Source of the DNA: CAWGGS01 sp046704745
GTDB taxonomy: Bacteria; Desulfobacterota; Desulfobulbia; Desulfobulbales; Desulfocapsaceae
DNA: 64,000 nt
Direction: 5' to 3'
NCBI GenBank assembly: GCA_046704745.1
Contig: JBJKRL010000147.1
Span: 1 to 64,000 of the forward strand
Part shown: piece by piece, positions 9,383 to 18,021 of the stretch
Numbering within the stretch: position 1 is the first letter of the stretch
Layout of the letters: each line of letters starts with the position of its first letter
Notes under the pieces: model-generated
Seen by the model: only the letters and a program-made list of their open reading frames with translations
What the model was told of the DNA's origin: nothing
The model's database searches: none
Translations under genes and position numbers: made by a program

Positions 9383-9815
9383 CATTGTCTCTGCACGCCG
9401 TCGTATACGTTTTTTGGGTCTTCCCATCTATGGTAGCAAGAATCTCGGCTTGACGACACGGCCTCTCCGGCTCGGAGGGTTGGGAGTACGCCGGTTGAGG
9501 AATGACCTGATAGGTATTGCCGGTGTCAGGGTTATGCCATGTTGTTGGCTGACCGGACGGCCCGTTTTCATAAGCGTAATTCAAATGCTGCCTGTCATAT
9601 TTATCCATTTCATTGCCGACGATATACCCTAACATGGTACCGAGAGCCGCTCCGACCAGGGTAGCCTGATGGTTTCTGCCTATCGCCTGACCGATCAACG
9701 CTCCACTTACAGCTCCAATTGCCGCTCCCTGGACTCCTTTTGTGTTTTCCCCTTGCTCGCAGGAGACAAGCATCAACAACACAGCTGGGATCAACAACCA
9801 ACTCACTTTTTTCAT
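9354..9815 (-). CDS. Glycine-zipper outer-membrane lipoprotein (17-kDa surface antigen-like)
   Basis: This 153-residue protein has a lipoprotein signal: a charged start (MKK), a hydrophobic core and the lipobox LVSC with the lipidated cysteine at about residue 19. A glycine-zipper segment (about 30-68) with repeated GxxxG spacing (AAIGAVSGALIGQAIG, then ALGTMLGYIVG) is typical of 17-kDa antigen/glycine-zipper 2TM proteins. The C-terminal domain carries the family's conserved ATIDGKTQKTYTTACRDNDGRW pattern, split here as ATIDGKTQ (about 127-134) and CRDNDGRW. It probably sits at the outer membrane. Its 3' end overlaps the start region of the downstream ATPase gene, suggesting cotranscription. 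Confidence 0.85.
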   Translation of the reverse strand: MKKVSWLLIPAVLLMLVSCEQGENTKGVQGAAIGAVSGALIGQAIGRNHQATLVGAALGTMLGYIVGNEMDKYDRQHLNYAYENGPSGQPTTWHNPDTGNTYQVIPQPAYSQPSEPERPCRQAEILATIDGKTQKTYTTACRDNDGRWILQNQ

Positions 9816-10360
9816 AATATATTCTCCATAACAAATAGTAAAAGGAATGTGGCATATTCCTGTCTGTCCCTTTATCTTTTAGCCTCCAAACAGAGGGCCG
9901 CATTTCTTATATTGGTTCATTTTACAGATAGGCTCCTTTCCGAATTTCAAGCGAGCCGGATGATTACGGATATAATAATCCAGTCAAGATTTAGATATCT
10001 TAAGACATGAAGAGTATCCATGCATGTCGGCTGGCGACGAGGGAATCCTATCAGCGCACTTTAGGAGAACACTTCATGTAGGATGTCTTCTATGAATATC
10101 GTCTTGAACTCTTACTCTGGCACTTTGTTCGCAAAATTTACATCTCACCCTTTTTGCGACAATCTATTTTGAGAAATGCAGGCATAAAGCGAACGACAAT
10201 AGCGGGTTCCATCTTTTCTATTTTTTCATTGGAAACTATCTTCTTTTTTACCTTGATAAGAAAAAGGTAACCCTTCCTTGAAGGCTTTTCAAGGTAAGCA
10301 GGGACAAAGAAGGGCTTGTCACTTTGCTATTCCGGCTGATTATTGTGCGAAAGCTTCAGG
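9816..10360. other. Intergenic stretch between kdsB end and lipoprotein gene
   Basis: I see no gene here. The right part holds two small inverted repeats: TACCTT/AAGGTA around 10250-10269 and CCTTGAA/TTCAAGG at 10276-10294. They could weakly terminate the waaA-kdsB transcript, but neither has a clean T-run. The left part (9816-10000) should carry the promoter of the lipoprotein gene; no strong hexamers stand out. Confidence 0.4.
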
Positions 10361-11107
10361 CTAATCCTGTTGTAATTGATTGGTAATCAAGGGAACATCC
10401 TCCGGCCTATCGACTCCAAAGCCGAGATAGTCGGTCAACACTACATAGATGGGAATACCAGCCTCAAGGAAACGTAATTGTTCGAGTTTCTCTATCTTTT
10501 CCAGCGGACTGGGGGCCAGAGAAGTGAAGGCTTTCAAAGCAGTCAACCGGTACGCATAAATACCGATATGTAGCAGGAAAGCAGCATCTCCACGTTCAGC
10601 GTCACGCATATGTGGAATTTTGGAACGCGAAAAATAAAGAGCAAAACCCAGAGCGGAACGTACAACTTTGACCCGATCCGGATTTTCCGCCTCTTTGTCG
10701 TTAATAATCCGGGCCAAAGTGGTTACCTGAATTGCCGATCGATCAAAAGGCTCAACGAGATGGGTCAACATTTGCGCCTCGATTGCGGGTTCGTCGCCCT
10801 GAATATTGACAATCACTGACTCATCTTCAAGTTGCAGACGTTTGGCCGCCTCCATAATACGGTCTGATCCGCTGGGATGATCGGGATCGGTCATGACCAC
10901 AGGGACATCGAGATTTTGTGCCGCCGAATAAATACGGTCATCGTCTGTTGCCAACCAGACATTTTTCAGAGTCGGGCAGGATATTGCTCGTTCATAGACA
11001 CGGTAAAACATTGGTTTTCCTAAAATATTAACCAAGGGTTTACCTGGAAATCGATGAGACTTGTACCTGGCCGGAATTATACCGTAACAAGGAGGAAGCG
11101 TAGTCAT
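10361..11107 (-). CDS. kdsB: CMP-Kdo synthetase (3-deoxy-manno-octulosonate cytidylyltransferase)
   Basis: Activates Kdo with CTP to CMP-Kdo for lipid A-core assembly in the cytoplasm. At 248 residues it has the normal length. Family motifs are the N-terminal nucleotide loop IPARYKSHRFPGKPL (about 11-25), VNIQGDEPAI (about 98-107), which binds the metal and sugar, and the C-terminal DYLGFGVDRPEDV. The ATG overlaps the waaA stop as ATGA, so kdsB is translationally coupled behind waaA. The pair shows that the cell makes Kdo-containing LPS. Confidence 0.97.
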   Translation of the reverse strand: MTTLPPCYGIIPARYKSHRFPGKPLVNILGKPMFYRVYERAISCPTLKNVWLATDDDRIYSAAQNLDVPVVMTDPDHPSGSDRIMEAAKRLQLEDESVIVNIQGDEPAIEAQMLTHLVEPFDRSAIQVTTLARIINDKEAENPDRVKVVRSALGFALYFSRSKIPHMRDAERGDAAFLLHIGIYAYRLTALKAFTSLAPSPLEKIEKLEQLRFLEAGIPIYVVLTDYLGFGVDRPEDVPLITNQLQQD

Positions 11108-12387
11108 GTATCGTTTGATTCCAATTGAAGAGCTTTAAGGAGTTCGCGGCACACCAGTTGCGTTCCGCCTTTCCGAGGTTCAAAATACTTCTGTACCTTT
11201 TTCTGTATCTCCTTGCGATTGCGGGGCTCGTCTATATTCGCAAGCAACATGCGGGCAAGCTGATCTTCGTCATTTACCTCCAAGACAAGTCTGGAATGTA
11301 CAATCTCCCGTCCCACCCAGGCAAAATTCTCCCAATAAGGGCCGATAATCGGTCTGAGTCCGAATACTAATGGTTCGAGAAAATTCTGGCCGCCCAAATT
11401 TACCAGGGATCCGCCGACAAAGGTAGCTGCCGCCGAGGCATAGGCACCAGCCAATTCGCCAAAGACATCCCAGACGATGACGGAGCCTGCATTTTGATGA
11501 CTTCTGATCGTTGATCGCAGGACACCCCTGATGTTCTGACCTTCGAGCAACCTAAGCCAATGGTCGGCACGTTCTACATGCTTGGGAAACAAGCCTATAC
11601 AGATATCCGGACGAGCGTCTAGAAGATGAACGATAGTGTCGAGGATCTTCTCTTCCTCTTCTCGACGAATGGAGCCAAGAAGTACAAAAGGGGAAGCCGG
11701 GGGCAGAATGCAGGCGATGGTGTTGTTTTCCGATAGTGAAGTTTTGGGGATGATTCGATCAAACTTGATGTTGTTCATCAATTCAATCCCCTCCGTACCC
11801 ATCACCGCTTTGAAACGGTCTCTATCCTTGGGTGAGATAGCCCAGATCTTCAGCGGTCGGTATCTGCGAAAGAACCAGTTTAACCGCTTGTAGGAAGCAA
11901 AACTTTTTGCTGACATCCTGCCGTTTATAAGATAGATCGGGACCCCTTCTTGTGCGGCAATAACGAGAAATCCAGGCCAAAGCTCCGTTTCAACGGTAAC
12001 GGCCAACCGAGGCCGGTAATGTTTGAAGGCCTTACGCATAAGGTGCGGGCAATCAAAAGGAAAAAACGCGATATTGATATCAATACGCTTATCCGCTAAG
12101 GTCTGGAACCCTTTGTGCAGACTGTCTACCCCCTGTTTTGTCCCCGAGGTCACCAGGATACGAAGTTTTTGACCGGTAGGCAGACTATGGCTGAGAGCAT
12201 CGATCACCATTTTGGTCATCATCGATTCCCCGCCGGATGCGGCCTGAATCCACAAATCAAAAGGCCCTTCGACCCACTTCTTAAGAGTTCGCTGTTCCCA
12301 ACCGATGGCTAGCCGAGGTTTCTTTCTGAGAAAGGGAAAGGCAAGTCGCCAGATGAGATCGTAAAAAATGAGAAATAACTGTATCAA
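11104..12387 (-). CDS. waaA: Kdo transferase
   Basis: Transfers Kdo from CMP-Kdo to lipid IVA at the inner membrane. At 427 residues it has the usual length, with an N-terminal membrane anchor (LFLIFYDLIWRLAFPFL), the AASGGE motif near residue 50 and the C-terminal GT30 signature GGSLVNLGGQNFLEP, where the sugar nucleotide binds. The only plausible start is TTG at 12387, since no in-frame ATG lies near; this gives the expected anchor sequence but has no clear ribosome site, so expression may be low or coupled. It overlaps kdsB by 4 bp. rsmE lies 102 bp upstream. Confidence 0.95.
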   Translation of the reverse strand: MIQLFLIFYDLIWRLAFPFLRKKPRLAIGWEQRTLKKWVEGPFDLWIQAASGGESMMTKMVIDALSHSLPTGQKLRILVTSGTKQGVDSLHKGFQTLADKRIDINIAFFPFDCPHLMRKAFKHYRPRLAVTVETELWPGFLVIAAQEGVPIYLINGRMSAKSFASYKRLNWFFRRYRPLKIWAISPKDRDRFKAVMGTEGIELMNNIKFDRIIPKTSLSENNTIACILPPASPFVLLGSIRREEEEKILDTIVHLLDARPDICIGLFPKHVERADHWLRLLEGQNIRGVLRSTIRSHQNAGSVIVWDVFGELAGAYASAAATFVGGSLVNLGGQNFLEPLVFGLRPIIGPYWENFAWVGREIVHSRLVLEVNDEDQLARMLLANIDEPRNRKEIQKKVQKYFEPRKGGTQLVCRELLKALQLESNDT

Positions 12388-12489
12388 TGAACGGCCGTTA
12401 ACACTTGTGGAGTGGATGATATGAGCTTTTTTATGTTTGGAGCGATCCTATTCTTTTTGGCCGATCTTTTCAATGATATTCTCTTTACC

Positions 12490-13227
12490 TTATTCCAAAA
12501 TTGCCGTCACCCTTCCGTGAAACGAAATTACCGCCGTATCAACCTTTAGAATCCGTTCTCCCAGCGAAACAAGGGAAAAGCCCCTGTCGAGAAATTTTGC
12601 CACCTCATAATCAATCCAGCCTCCCTCCGGACCAATTGCCAGCAGGACTCTGCCGTGTGTGCCGGTCAAAACCTCTTTTACTTTTCTTCCATCTCCGGGA
12701 TGGGCCAGGAGACAGTGTGAATAACCATGCATCATCGTGGGCAGGATGTCTTCGACAAATGGCTTGAATCGTTTAAAAGAACGGATTTCAGGCAGCCTGG
12801 TATCCACCGCTTGTTCCAATCCATGCAGAAGATGTGGGCGATAGGATTCCTCCTTGAGCAGGTTTGCCTGCCAAAAGCTTTTTTCAACCCGATTGGCATT
12901 AATCAAGGTGATGGAACCGCAACCAAGGGCTGCAGCCTGACTGAATATCCTTTTCAACATGATAGGCCGCGGCAAGGCTAAAAGCAGATCGATTGAAGGG
13001 ATAGGGGCCAATTCTTCACTGAGATCCAATAGGAGTTTCACCTGAGGCGAATTTCCGTTTTGTACTTCCAGGATAGTGCCTGTTCCCTTCCGGCCGTTGA
13101 TCATCCCAACCCGGACCATATCTCCAGCTCTGCACTTTAAAACCTCGACAACGTGCCCTGCCCTGTTATCGTCAATAAAGACCGTGTTATCAAATATTTC
13201 CTCTCTTGAAACTAAAATAATGTTCAT
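12490..13227 (-). CDS. rsmE: 16S rRNA (uracil-1498-N3)-methyltransferase
   Basis: Methylates U1498 of 16S rRNA using S-adenosylmethionine; a trefoil-knot (SPOUT) enzyme. At 245 residues it has the normal length. An N-terminal PUA-like part (1-70) contains HVVEVLKCRAGD. The C-terminal knot has AIGPEGGW and SLGERILKVDTA, close to the family's usual SLGxRILRxETA. It is transcribed upstream of waaA-kdsB with a 102-bp gap and may be the first gene of that group. Confidence 0.95.
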   Translation of the reverse strand: MNIILVSREEIFDNTVFIDDNRAGHVVEVLKCRAGDMVRVGMINGRKGTGTILEVQNGNSPQVKLLLDLSEELAPIPSIDLLLALPRPIMLKRIFSQAAALGCGSITLINANRVEKSFWQANLLKEESYRPHLLHGLEQAVDTRLPEIRSFKRFKPFVEDILPTMMHGYSHCLLAHPGDGRKVKEVLTGTHGRVLLAIGPEGGWIDYEVAKFLDRGFSLVSLGERILKVDTAVISFHGRVTAILE

Positions 13228-13336
13228 GATTGTTTGCTTCTATCAATATCTTTCTGCTAGTGTTGAGTGACGATATCTTAGGTTCATCCGCCTCAAATTT
13301 GAATAAATGTAGCGCAATCAAAAGGTTTGTAAAGAC

Positions 13337-14236
13337 ATGGAAAGAAATATTAAAGGCCTATTTGTTGCCGATCTTGATGGAACATTATTGACCGATGACA
13401 AACAAATAGTCACCAAAGACCTCGAGGCCCTTTTCCTTCTGCAGCAGATGGGATTTCTGACGGCTGTAGCCACCGGAAGATCCAATTTTTCCATCAACAA
13501 ACTTTTGACAACCTTCTCCCATATCGAGATGAAGAATTCGCTGCTGCCGGTTGACTATATCATCTTTTCAACGGGAGCGGGAATCATGAACTATCCTGGA
13601 ATGAATATTTTAAGATCCCTTACCCTAGGTGCTGAAGATGTACGTTTCATTTCGTCGATTCTTGAAAATTTTGCAATCGACTATATGATTCACCGCCCCA
13701 TCCCCGACACAAAATATTTTCTTTATAGTGAACATGGCAAACCGAATCCCGATTTCCATACGCGGCTTAATCTCTACAAGGACTTTGCCACACCTTTTTC
13801 ATCATCGATTCTTAATAAAATCATCGGTGCTACGGAAATACTCTGCATTTTTCCTGAGGAAGTGCCACTCGAAAGAGTTAAACAACTTGTTCGAATCTTC
13901 AACCGATTCAGTGTCATAATGGCCACCTCTCCTTTGGACCACAAGTCCATATGGGTAGAAATTTTCTTTCCAGCCGCATCCAAAAGCCAAGCCATACAAT
14001 GGTTGTGTGAAAACTTGAATATCTCAAGGAGTTCTGTCTGTGCGGTCGGGAATGATTACAATGATGAAGACCTTCTTTGCTGGGCAAGAACAAGCTATAT
14101 CGTAGCCAACAGCCCCTCAACAATGCGGAATAATTTTCCCAAAGTAGCCTCAAATAACAATGCAGGAGTCAGTGAGGCCATTGCTCTTTGGCTGAATTCC
14201 CTACAAATTACCGGACAACTCACCTTAGCGGGTTGA
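13337..14236 (+). CDS. HAD-superfamily phosphatase, Cof/sucrose-phosphatase-like
   Basis: A cytosolic Mg2+-dependent phosphohydrolase of 299 residues. Motif I is DLDGTLLTDD (about 11-20), with the nucleophilic first aspartate. Motif II is ATGRS (about 46-50), followed by a C2-type cap. A lysine in the cap-to-core region (SKSQA) likely serves as motif III, and motif IV is GNDYNDEDLL near residue 240. Substrate is unknown; relatives act on sugar phosphates or flavin/pyridoxal phosphates. It is a lone plus-strand gene that converges with the GGDEF gene, and a 164-bp foldback element fills most of the space between them. Confidence 0.85.
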   Translation: MERNIKGLFVADLDGTLLTDDKQIVTKDLEALFLLQQMGFLTAVATGRSNFSINKLLTTFSHIEMKNSLLPVDYIIFSTGAGIMNYPGMNILRSLTLGAEDVRFISSILENFAIDYMIHRPIPDTKYFLYSEHGKPNPDFHTRLNLYKDFATPFSSSILNKIIGATEILCIFPEEVPLERVKQLVRIFNRFSVIMATSPLDHKSIWVEIFFPAASKSQAIQWLCENLNISRSSVCAVGNDYNDEDLLCWARTSYIVANSPSTMRNNFPKVASNNNAGVSEAIALWLNSLQITGQLTLAG

Positions 14237-14260
14237 AGGCCGTCACACCACAACCCTATC

Positions 14261-14424
14261 TAGTTTCCATCCTGAAACGAGGGATTTCGGAGTCTTCGCT
14301 TACCTCTTCTAAATCCAGGCGCAGTGGCAAATTTAACCGGAGGCATATACCTAATATTCCGAGGATTAAATTTGAAAACGCAACGACGAGTTAGGGGAAA
14401 AGCGCCGTTTTCGGATGGAAACTA
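14261..14424. mobile_element. MITE-like foldback element, copy 1
   Basis: A 164-bp element identical in length to the one at 27704-27867, with 7 differences (about 96% identity). It starts TAGTTTCCATCC and ends GGATGGAAACTA, giving terminal inverted repeats of 12 bp that extend imperfectly inward. The TA at both ends suggests a TA target duplication, as for Tc1/mariner/IS630-type MITEs. An internal hairpin pairs AAATTTAA with TTAAATTT. No coding capacity. It sits between convergent genes, 1 bp from the stop codon of the GGDEF gene and 24 bp from the HAD gene, so its hairpin may also act as a terminator. Confidence 0.8.
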
Positions 14425-14425
14425 T

Positions 14426-15943
14426 CTAACTTTTATCTTGTCTTCGATTGCCTGAGCATTGAATCACATTGTTTCGTTCAATAAGAACGTAGGGAAGATC
14501 CTTTTCGATCTTGGCCTTGTACATGGCGGAATCAGCGTCGCGCAGCATATGTTCCGAATTTGTGTACGAAGAAGAACTCAATGCCACACCAATACTGACG
14601 GAGGTTTTTACCTTATATCCGTTGAGAAGAAAAGGCGTTTGCAACTTCCCATGGATCCGGTTTATGACCATGTCAATTTGATCCCGGGATGTTATAGCAT
14701 CCAAAAGGACTGTAAATTCATCACCACCGAACCGAGCCACAGTATCAACCTCGCGAACTACGTCAAGAAGACATTGAGAGACTTCTTTGAGAAGCGCATC
14801 ACCGACGCTATGTCCCAGAGAATCGTTCACTTCCTTGAATCCGTTCAAATCCATATAAAACAGGGCAAAGGCAAACTGCAGTTCCCGTACCGATCGAGCA
14901 AAGGCGATATCCAAACGTTCCATGAACTCCACACGGTTATAAAGACCCGTTAGCGGATCGTGCCGGGCATCATAGGCTAGTTGTCTTTCAATGAGCACTC
15001 GATCGGTCACATCCCTCGCAACAATATAACAGAGTTTTTCATCATGATAAGCGGCAAGGCTGCAGGAAAGCCAGCTGTACGATCCATCCTGCCTGCAGAA
15101 CCGCCCTTCGACCAGACATTGTTCACCGGTCTTTTTCAAACGTCTGATTGCGTCATCAAACATCTGTACATCTTCAGCATGGAGGAACCTGAAAAGATTG
15201 TTGAAATAAAATTCCTCAGGTTTATACCCGAGGAATATACTCCAGCTATCATTTAACTGTTTAAATTTACCAGAATAATCTACTATTCCCATCAAGTCCA
15301 TGGACAGTTGAAAAAATCGATCGCGCTGTATGACCGCTTTTTGCAGATCAAGGCTCAAGAGGGCTTGAGAGGCAAGGGGGGCAAATCTGTTCAGCCGCCT
15401 CACATGAACAGGGCCGAAAAACCCTGGCTTGGAGTGGGTTATCACCAGAATGGAAAGCCGACCTCCATACAGGTTGATATGGAGTGCAGAGGCAATGTTT
15501 TTCCGAACGGCTTCCGGCTGGCGGGCCCATTCGTGTACAAGATCGATATCATGAGAGGCAACAGGTGTACCCCCCAGGACCTGTTTAAAAACACGTTCGG
15601 GATCCCATACCGTTCCTTGTAATTTTTTTGCGGTAGCAGCCATGGCCTGCATACGTTGATCATCCTGCATCTGCAGGATAAATGCATCTTCAAAATCGAT
15701 AACAGTATGAAGGGCTTGGATAAGATTGAAAAAGAGATCCTTTTTATTCGTGTCATCGGCAATACAGGGCAACCTGATCATAAAGTCTTTTGTCTGAGAA
15801 GTGGATGCCTTCTTTTGTTGCCGCCGACTTTTCCGAACAGAATTACCTTTTGCAGCCTGCACTGTTTTCTTTTTCACGCGATTAAGGTCTCCCCCACGAT
15901 TTCCTACGGAATGTTTTACGAAGAAGAGATGAGAAAAATTCAC
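14426..15943 (-). CDS. GAF-PAS-GGDEF diguanylate cyclase
   Basis: Makes cyclic di-GMP, controlling the switch between motility and surface growth. Of 505 residues, 1-55 form a basic, probably disordered tail; about 60-200 read as a GAF-like sensor; about 205-325 are a PAS domain (FFQLSMDLMGIV, then the PAC segment DGSYSWLSCSLAAYHD); and about 335-490 are GGDEF, with DPLTGLYNR at its start and an intact ARFGGDEFTVLL active site, so it should be active. No RxxD inhibitory site is evident. No membrane segments. The GTG at 15943 is the longest start; a GTG at 15877 after GGGGGAG is an alternative that removes 22 residues. The foldback element abuts the stop. Confidence 0.9.
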   Translation of the reverse strand: MNFSHLFFVKHSVGNRGGDLNRVKKKTVQAAKGNSVRKSRRQQKKASTSQTKDFMIRLPCIADDTNKKDLFFNLIQALHTVIDFEDAFILQMQDDQRMQAMAATAKKLQGTVWDPERVFKQVLGGTPVASHDIDLVHEWARQPEAVRKNIASALHINLYGGRLSILVITHSKPGFFGPVHVRRLNRFAPLASQALLSLDLQKAVIQRDRFFQLSMDLMGIVDYSGKFKQLNDSWSIFLGYKPEEFYFNNLFRFLHAEDVQMFDDAIRRLKKTGEQCLVEGRFCRQDGSYSWLSCSLAAYHDEKLCYIVARDVTDRVLIERQLAYDARHDPLTGLYNRVEFMERLDIAFARSVRELQFAFALFYMDLNGFKEVNDSLGHSVGDALLKEVSQCLLDVVREVDTVARFGGDEFTVLLDAITSRDQIDMVINRIHGKLQTPFLLNGYKVKTSVSIGVALSSSSYTNSEHMLRDADSAMYKAKIEKDLPYVLIERNNVIQCSGNRRQDKS

Positions 15944-16363
15944 CTCTGACGGATAAATATTATCACAGGAGACTGAAGACCTACAACACTTCCGGTTGAT
16001 TTTCGATCGGTGAGGTTTAGGTGTCGACTTTTCCTTCGACCTTAAAAAATACCGTCAATAAACTTGAATTTGAGAGTAATCGGTTCTACTATTTGACTAT
16101 TTTTGTACAATCTCCGTACCTGATTACTTGTCTCGTTTTCAGGAGATTGATAAGGCCTTTAGTACCTTACAGATTGACTTCTTGTCTTTATACAGGAATT
16201 CAATCTGTCCAAAGCTACGTGTACCCCCTTGTTGGGTGATAGGCTGTTACCTCTTACAAACATGATATCAGTGTTGTGTTAAACCAGAACCGATTTTATA
16301 AACAAGGTCGGTTGCCGTTTGACAGAACGCCTAATAGCAACACATGTAAAAAGGAGAAAACCT
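15944..16363. other. Divergent intergenic region, GGDEF gene / ABC operon
   Basis: About 420 bp without a recognisable gene. It must hold the promoters of the GGDEF gene (leftward) and of the ABC transporter operon (rightward). A clear ribosome site AAGGAGAA at about 16351-16358 precedes the ABC ATPase ATG at 16364. I see no convincing -35/-10 pair, operator or riboswitch. Confidence 0.4.
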
Positions 16364-17305
16364 ATGATTCATGTTGAAAATCTGTCCAAGTATTACAGTG
16401 ACTTTTGTGCTGTGGACAGTATTAGCTTCGACATCGAAAAATGCGAAATCGTCGGCCTTCTCGGCCCGAACGGTGCCGGCAAAACCACCACGCTGCGAAT
16501 GCTTACCGGATATTTCAAGCCGACCTCCGGAACCATCCGCATCAAAGACCATTCCATCGATGACGGCATTCTGGCAATTAAAAAACTTATCGGCTATCTC
16601 CCGGAATCAGCGCCACTTTATCACAACATGCTGGTTTACGATTACCTTAAATATATTTCAGACATACGAGGTCTGAGCAAAGAGAGAAGCCGAGGACGAA
16701 TTCGGGAACTTGTCGATCTGTGCAGTTTGAATCAGATCATGCATAAAAGCATTGACGAACTCTCCAAGGGACTCAAACAAAGGGTGGGACTTGCCCATGC
16801 AATGATGGACGACCCTGAGATTCTGGTTCTGGATGAACCCACTTCCGGCCTTGATCCAAATCAGATCGTTGAAATTCGAGACATCATACGTGAGATAGGA
16901 AAAGAAAAAACGGTCATTCTCTCCACTCATATCTTAAGCGAGGCCGAGGCTACATGTGATCGCCTGGTGATTATCAATAAAGGCAGAATCGCAGCCGACG
17001 ATTCCACCGAGGCACTAAAGCAACGTGCCGACGAGGAATACACCTTGCACATATCACTTTCTCGTGCAGATCGTACGGAAGTTGAAAATGCACTTACCGG
17101 TCTCTCCGGCATTAAACAGATCAAAACCGATGAATCCGCCGAAAATAATACAGTAAATCTCAGGCTCACCTGTTCTTCCGGTCATGACAGCAGAGGTGAG
17201 GTCTATGCAATCATCAAGAAGACGGACTGGGAATTAATAGAGTTCTACCGGGAAACGGAAAGTCTTGAAAACATTTTCCGCGAGCTGACAAGGGAGGAAG
17301 TCTGA
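16364..17305 (+). CDS. ABC transporter ATP-binding protein, GldA/ABC-2 type
   Basis: The nucleotide-binding subunit of an ABC-2 exporter. From the ATG at 16364, chosen for its AAGGAGAA ribosome site, it is 313 residues. It has Walker A GPNGAGKTT (33-41), the signature ELSKGLKQRVG (about 133-143), Walker B ILVLDEPTSGLDP and the switch histidine in STHIL. The C-terminal 80 residues form the regulatory extension common in NosF/GldA-type ATPases. The stop overlaps the permease start as TGATG. The four-gene order ATPase, permease, GldG-like and DUF4340 resembles the Bacteroidetes gliding-motility GldAFG set, but outside that phylum the substrate is unknown. Confidence 0.93.
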   Translation: MIHVENLSKYYSDFCAVDSISFDIEKCEIVGLLGPNGAGKTTTLRMLTGYFKPTSGTIRIKDHSIDDGILAIKKLIGYLPESAPLYHNMLVYDYLKYISDIRGLSKERSRGRIRELVDLCSLNQIMHKSIDELSKGLKQRVGLAHAMMDDPEILVLDEPTSGLDPNQIVEIRDIIREIGKEKTVILSTHILSEAEATCDRLVIINKGRIAADDSTEALKQRADEEYTLHISLSRADRTEVENALTGLSGIKQIKTDESAENNTVNLRLTCSSGHDSRGEVYAIIKKTDWELIEFYRETESLENIFRELTREEV

Positions 17306-18006
17306 TGCAGATCATCAACATAGCAAAAAAGGAGTTGAAGGATTATTTCATCTCCCCCATAGCCTACATTGTCATATCCATTTTTCTGCTCCTGATCGGC
17401 TGGTTCTTTTTCTCGACCTTCTTCCTGTTGCATCAGGCAAATATGCGGAATTTTTTCAATCTCCTTCCCCCGATTTTTTCCTTCGTAATCCCGGCAGTTA
17501 CCATGAGGCTCTTTGCCGAGGAGATAAATGTGGGCTCCTACGAAACCCTGCTGACCCTTCCAGTCACCTTCAATGACATCATCATCGGCAAATTTCTGGC
17601 CGGTGTCCTCTTTATTGGGGCGATGCTGCTCTCCACAATCACCTACCCCCTTATCATCTCGCAGTTAGGCGATCTGTCATGGGGGCCGGTCATCGGAGGT
17701 TATTTGGGTGCTCTCCTGCTGGGAGCCGCATTTACCGCCATCGGAATATTTGCCTCCTCGCTGACCAGAAACCAGATTATCGCCTTTATCATCGGAACGG
17801 TCATCTGTTTCGGTCTGACCCTTTTGAATAATATGCTCTTCCTTTTCCCTGACGTCACATTGAAGACAATAGCATATTTCGGAGCTACCACTCATTTCGA
17901 AAATATCGCCAAAGGCATCATCGACTCCCGGGACATCATATATTTCATCAGTGTCATGGTGATCGGACTGTATGGAGCCAACCTGGCCATGCAGGAAAAG
18001 AACTAA
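17305..18006 (+). CDS. ABC-2 type permease, GldF-like
   Basis: A 233-residue inner-membrane permease with six predicted membrane segments: about 18-40, 50-72, 100-125, 135-160, 165-190 and 210-230. It has the ABC2_membrane pattern with LFAEEIN after the second helix (about 70-76) and GSYETLLTLP, the usual coupling-helix region. Its start codon overlaps the ATPase stop, so the two are translationally coupled and almost certainly form one transporter. The substrate cannot be read from the sequence. Confidence 0.9.
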   Translation: MQIINIAKKELKDYFISPIAYIVISIFLLLIGWFFFSTFFLLHQANMRNFFNLLPPIFSFVIPAVTMRLFAEEINVGSYETLLTLPVTFNDIIIGKFLAGVLFIGAMLLSTITYPLIISQLGDLSWGPVIGGYLGALLLGAAFTAIGIFASSLTRNQIIAFIIGTVICFGLTLLNNMLFLFPDVTLKTIAYFGATTHFENIAKGIIDSRDIIYFISVMVIGLYGANLAMQEKN

Positions 18007-18021
18007 CAGGGAGGAAAATCC

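Noticed and set aside
10250..10294. Small inverted repeats after kdsB as a strong terminator
   Set aside because: Stems are only 6-7 bp and lack a T-run on the coding strand.
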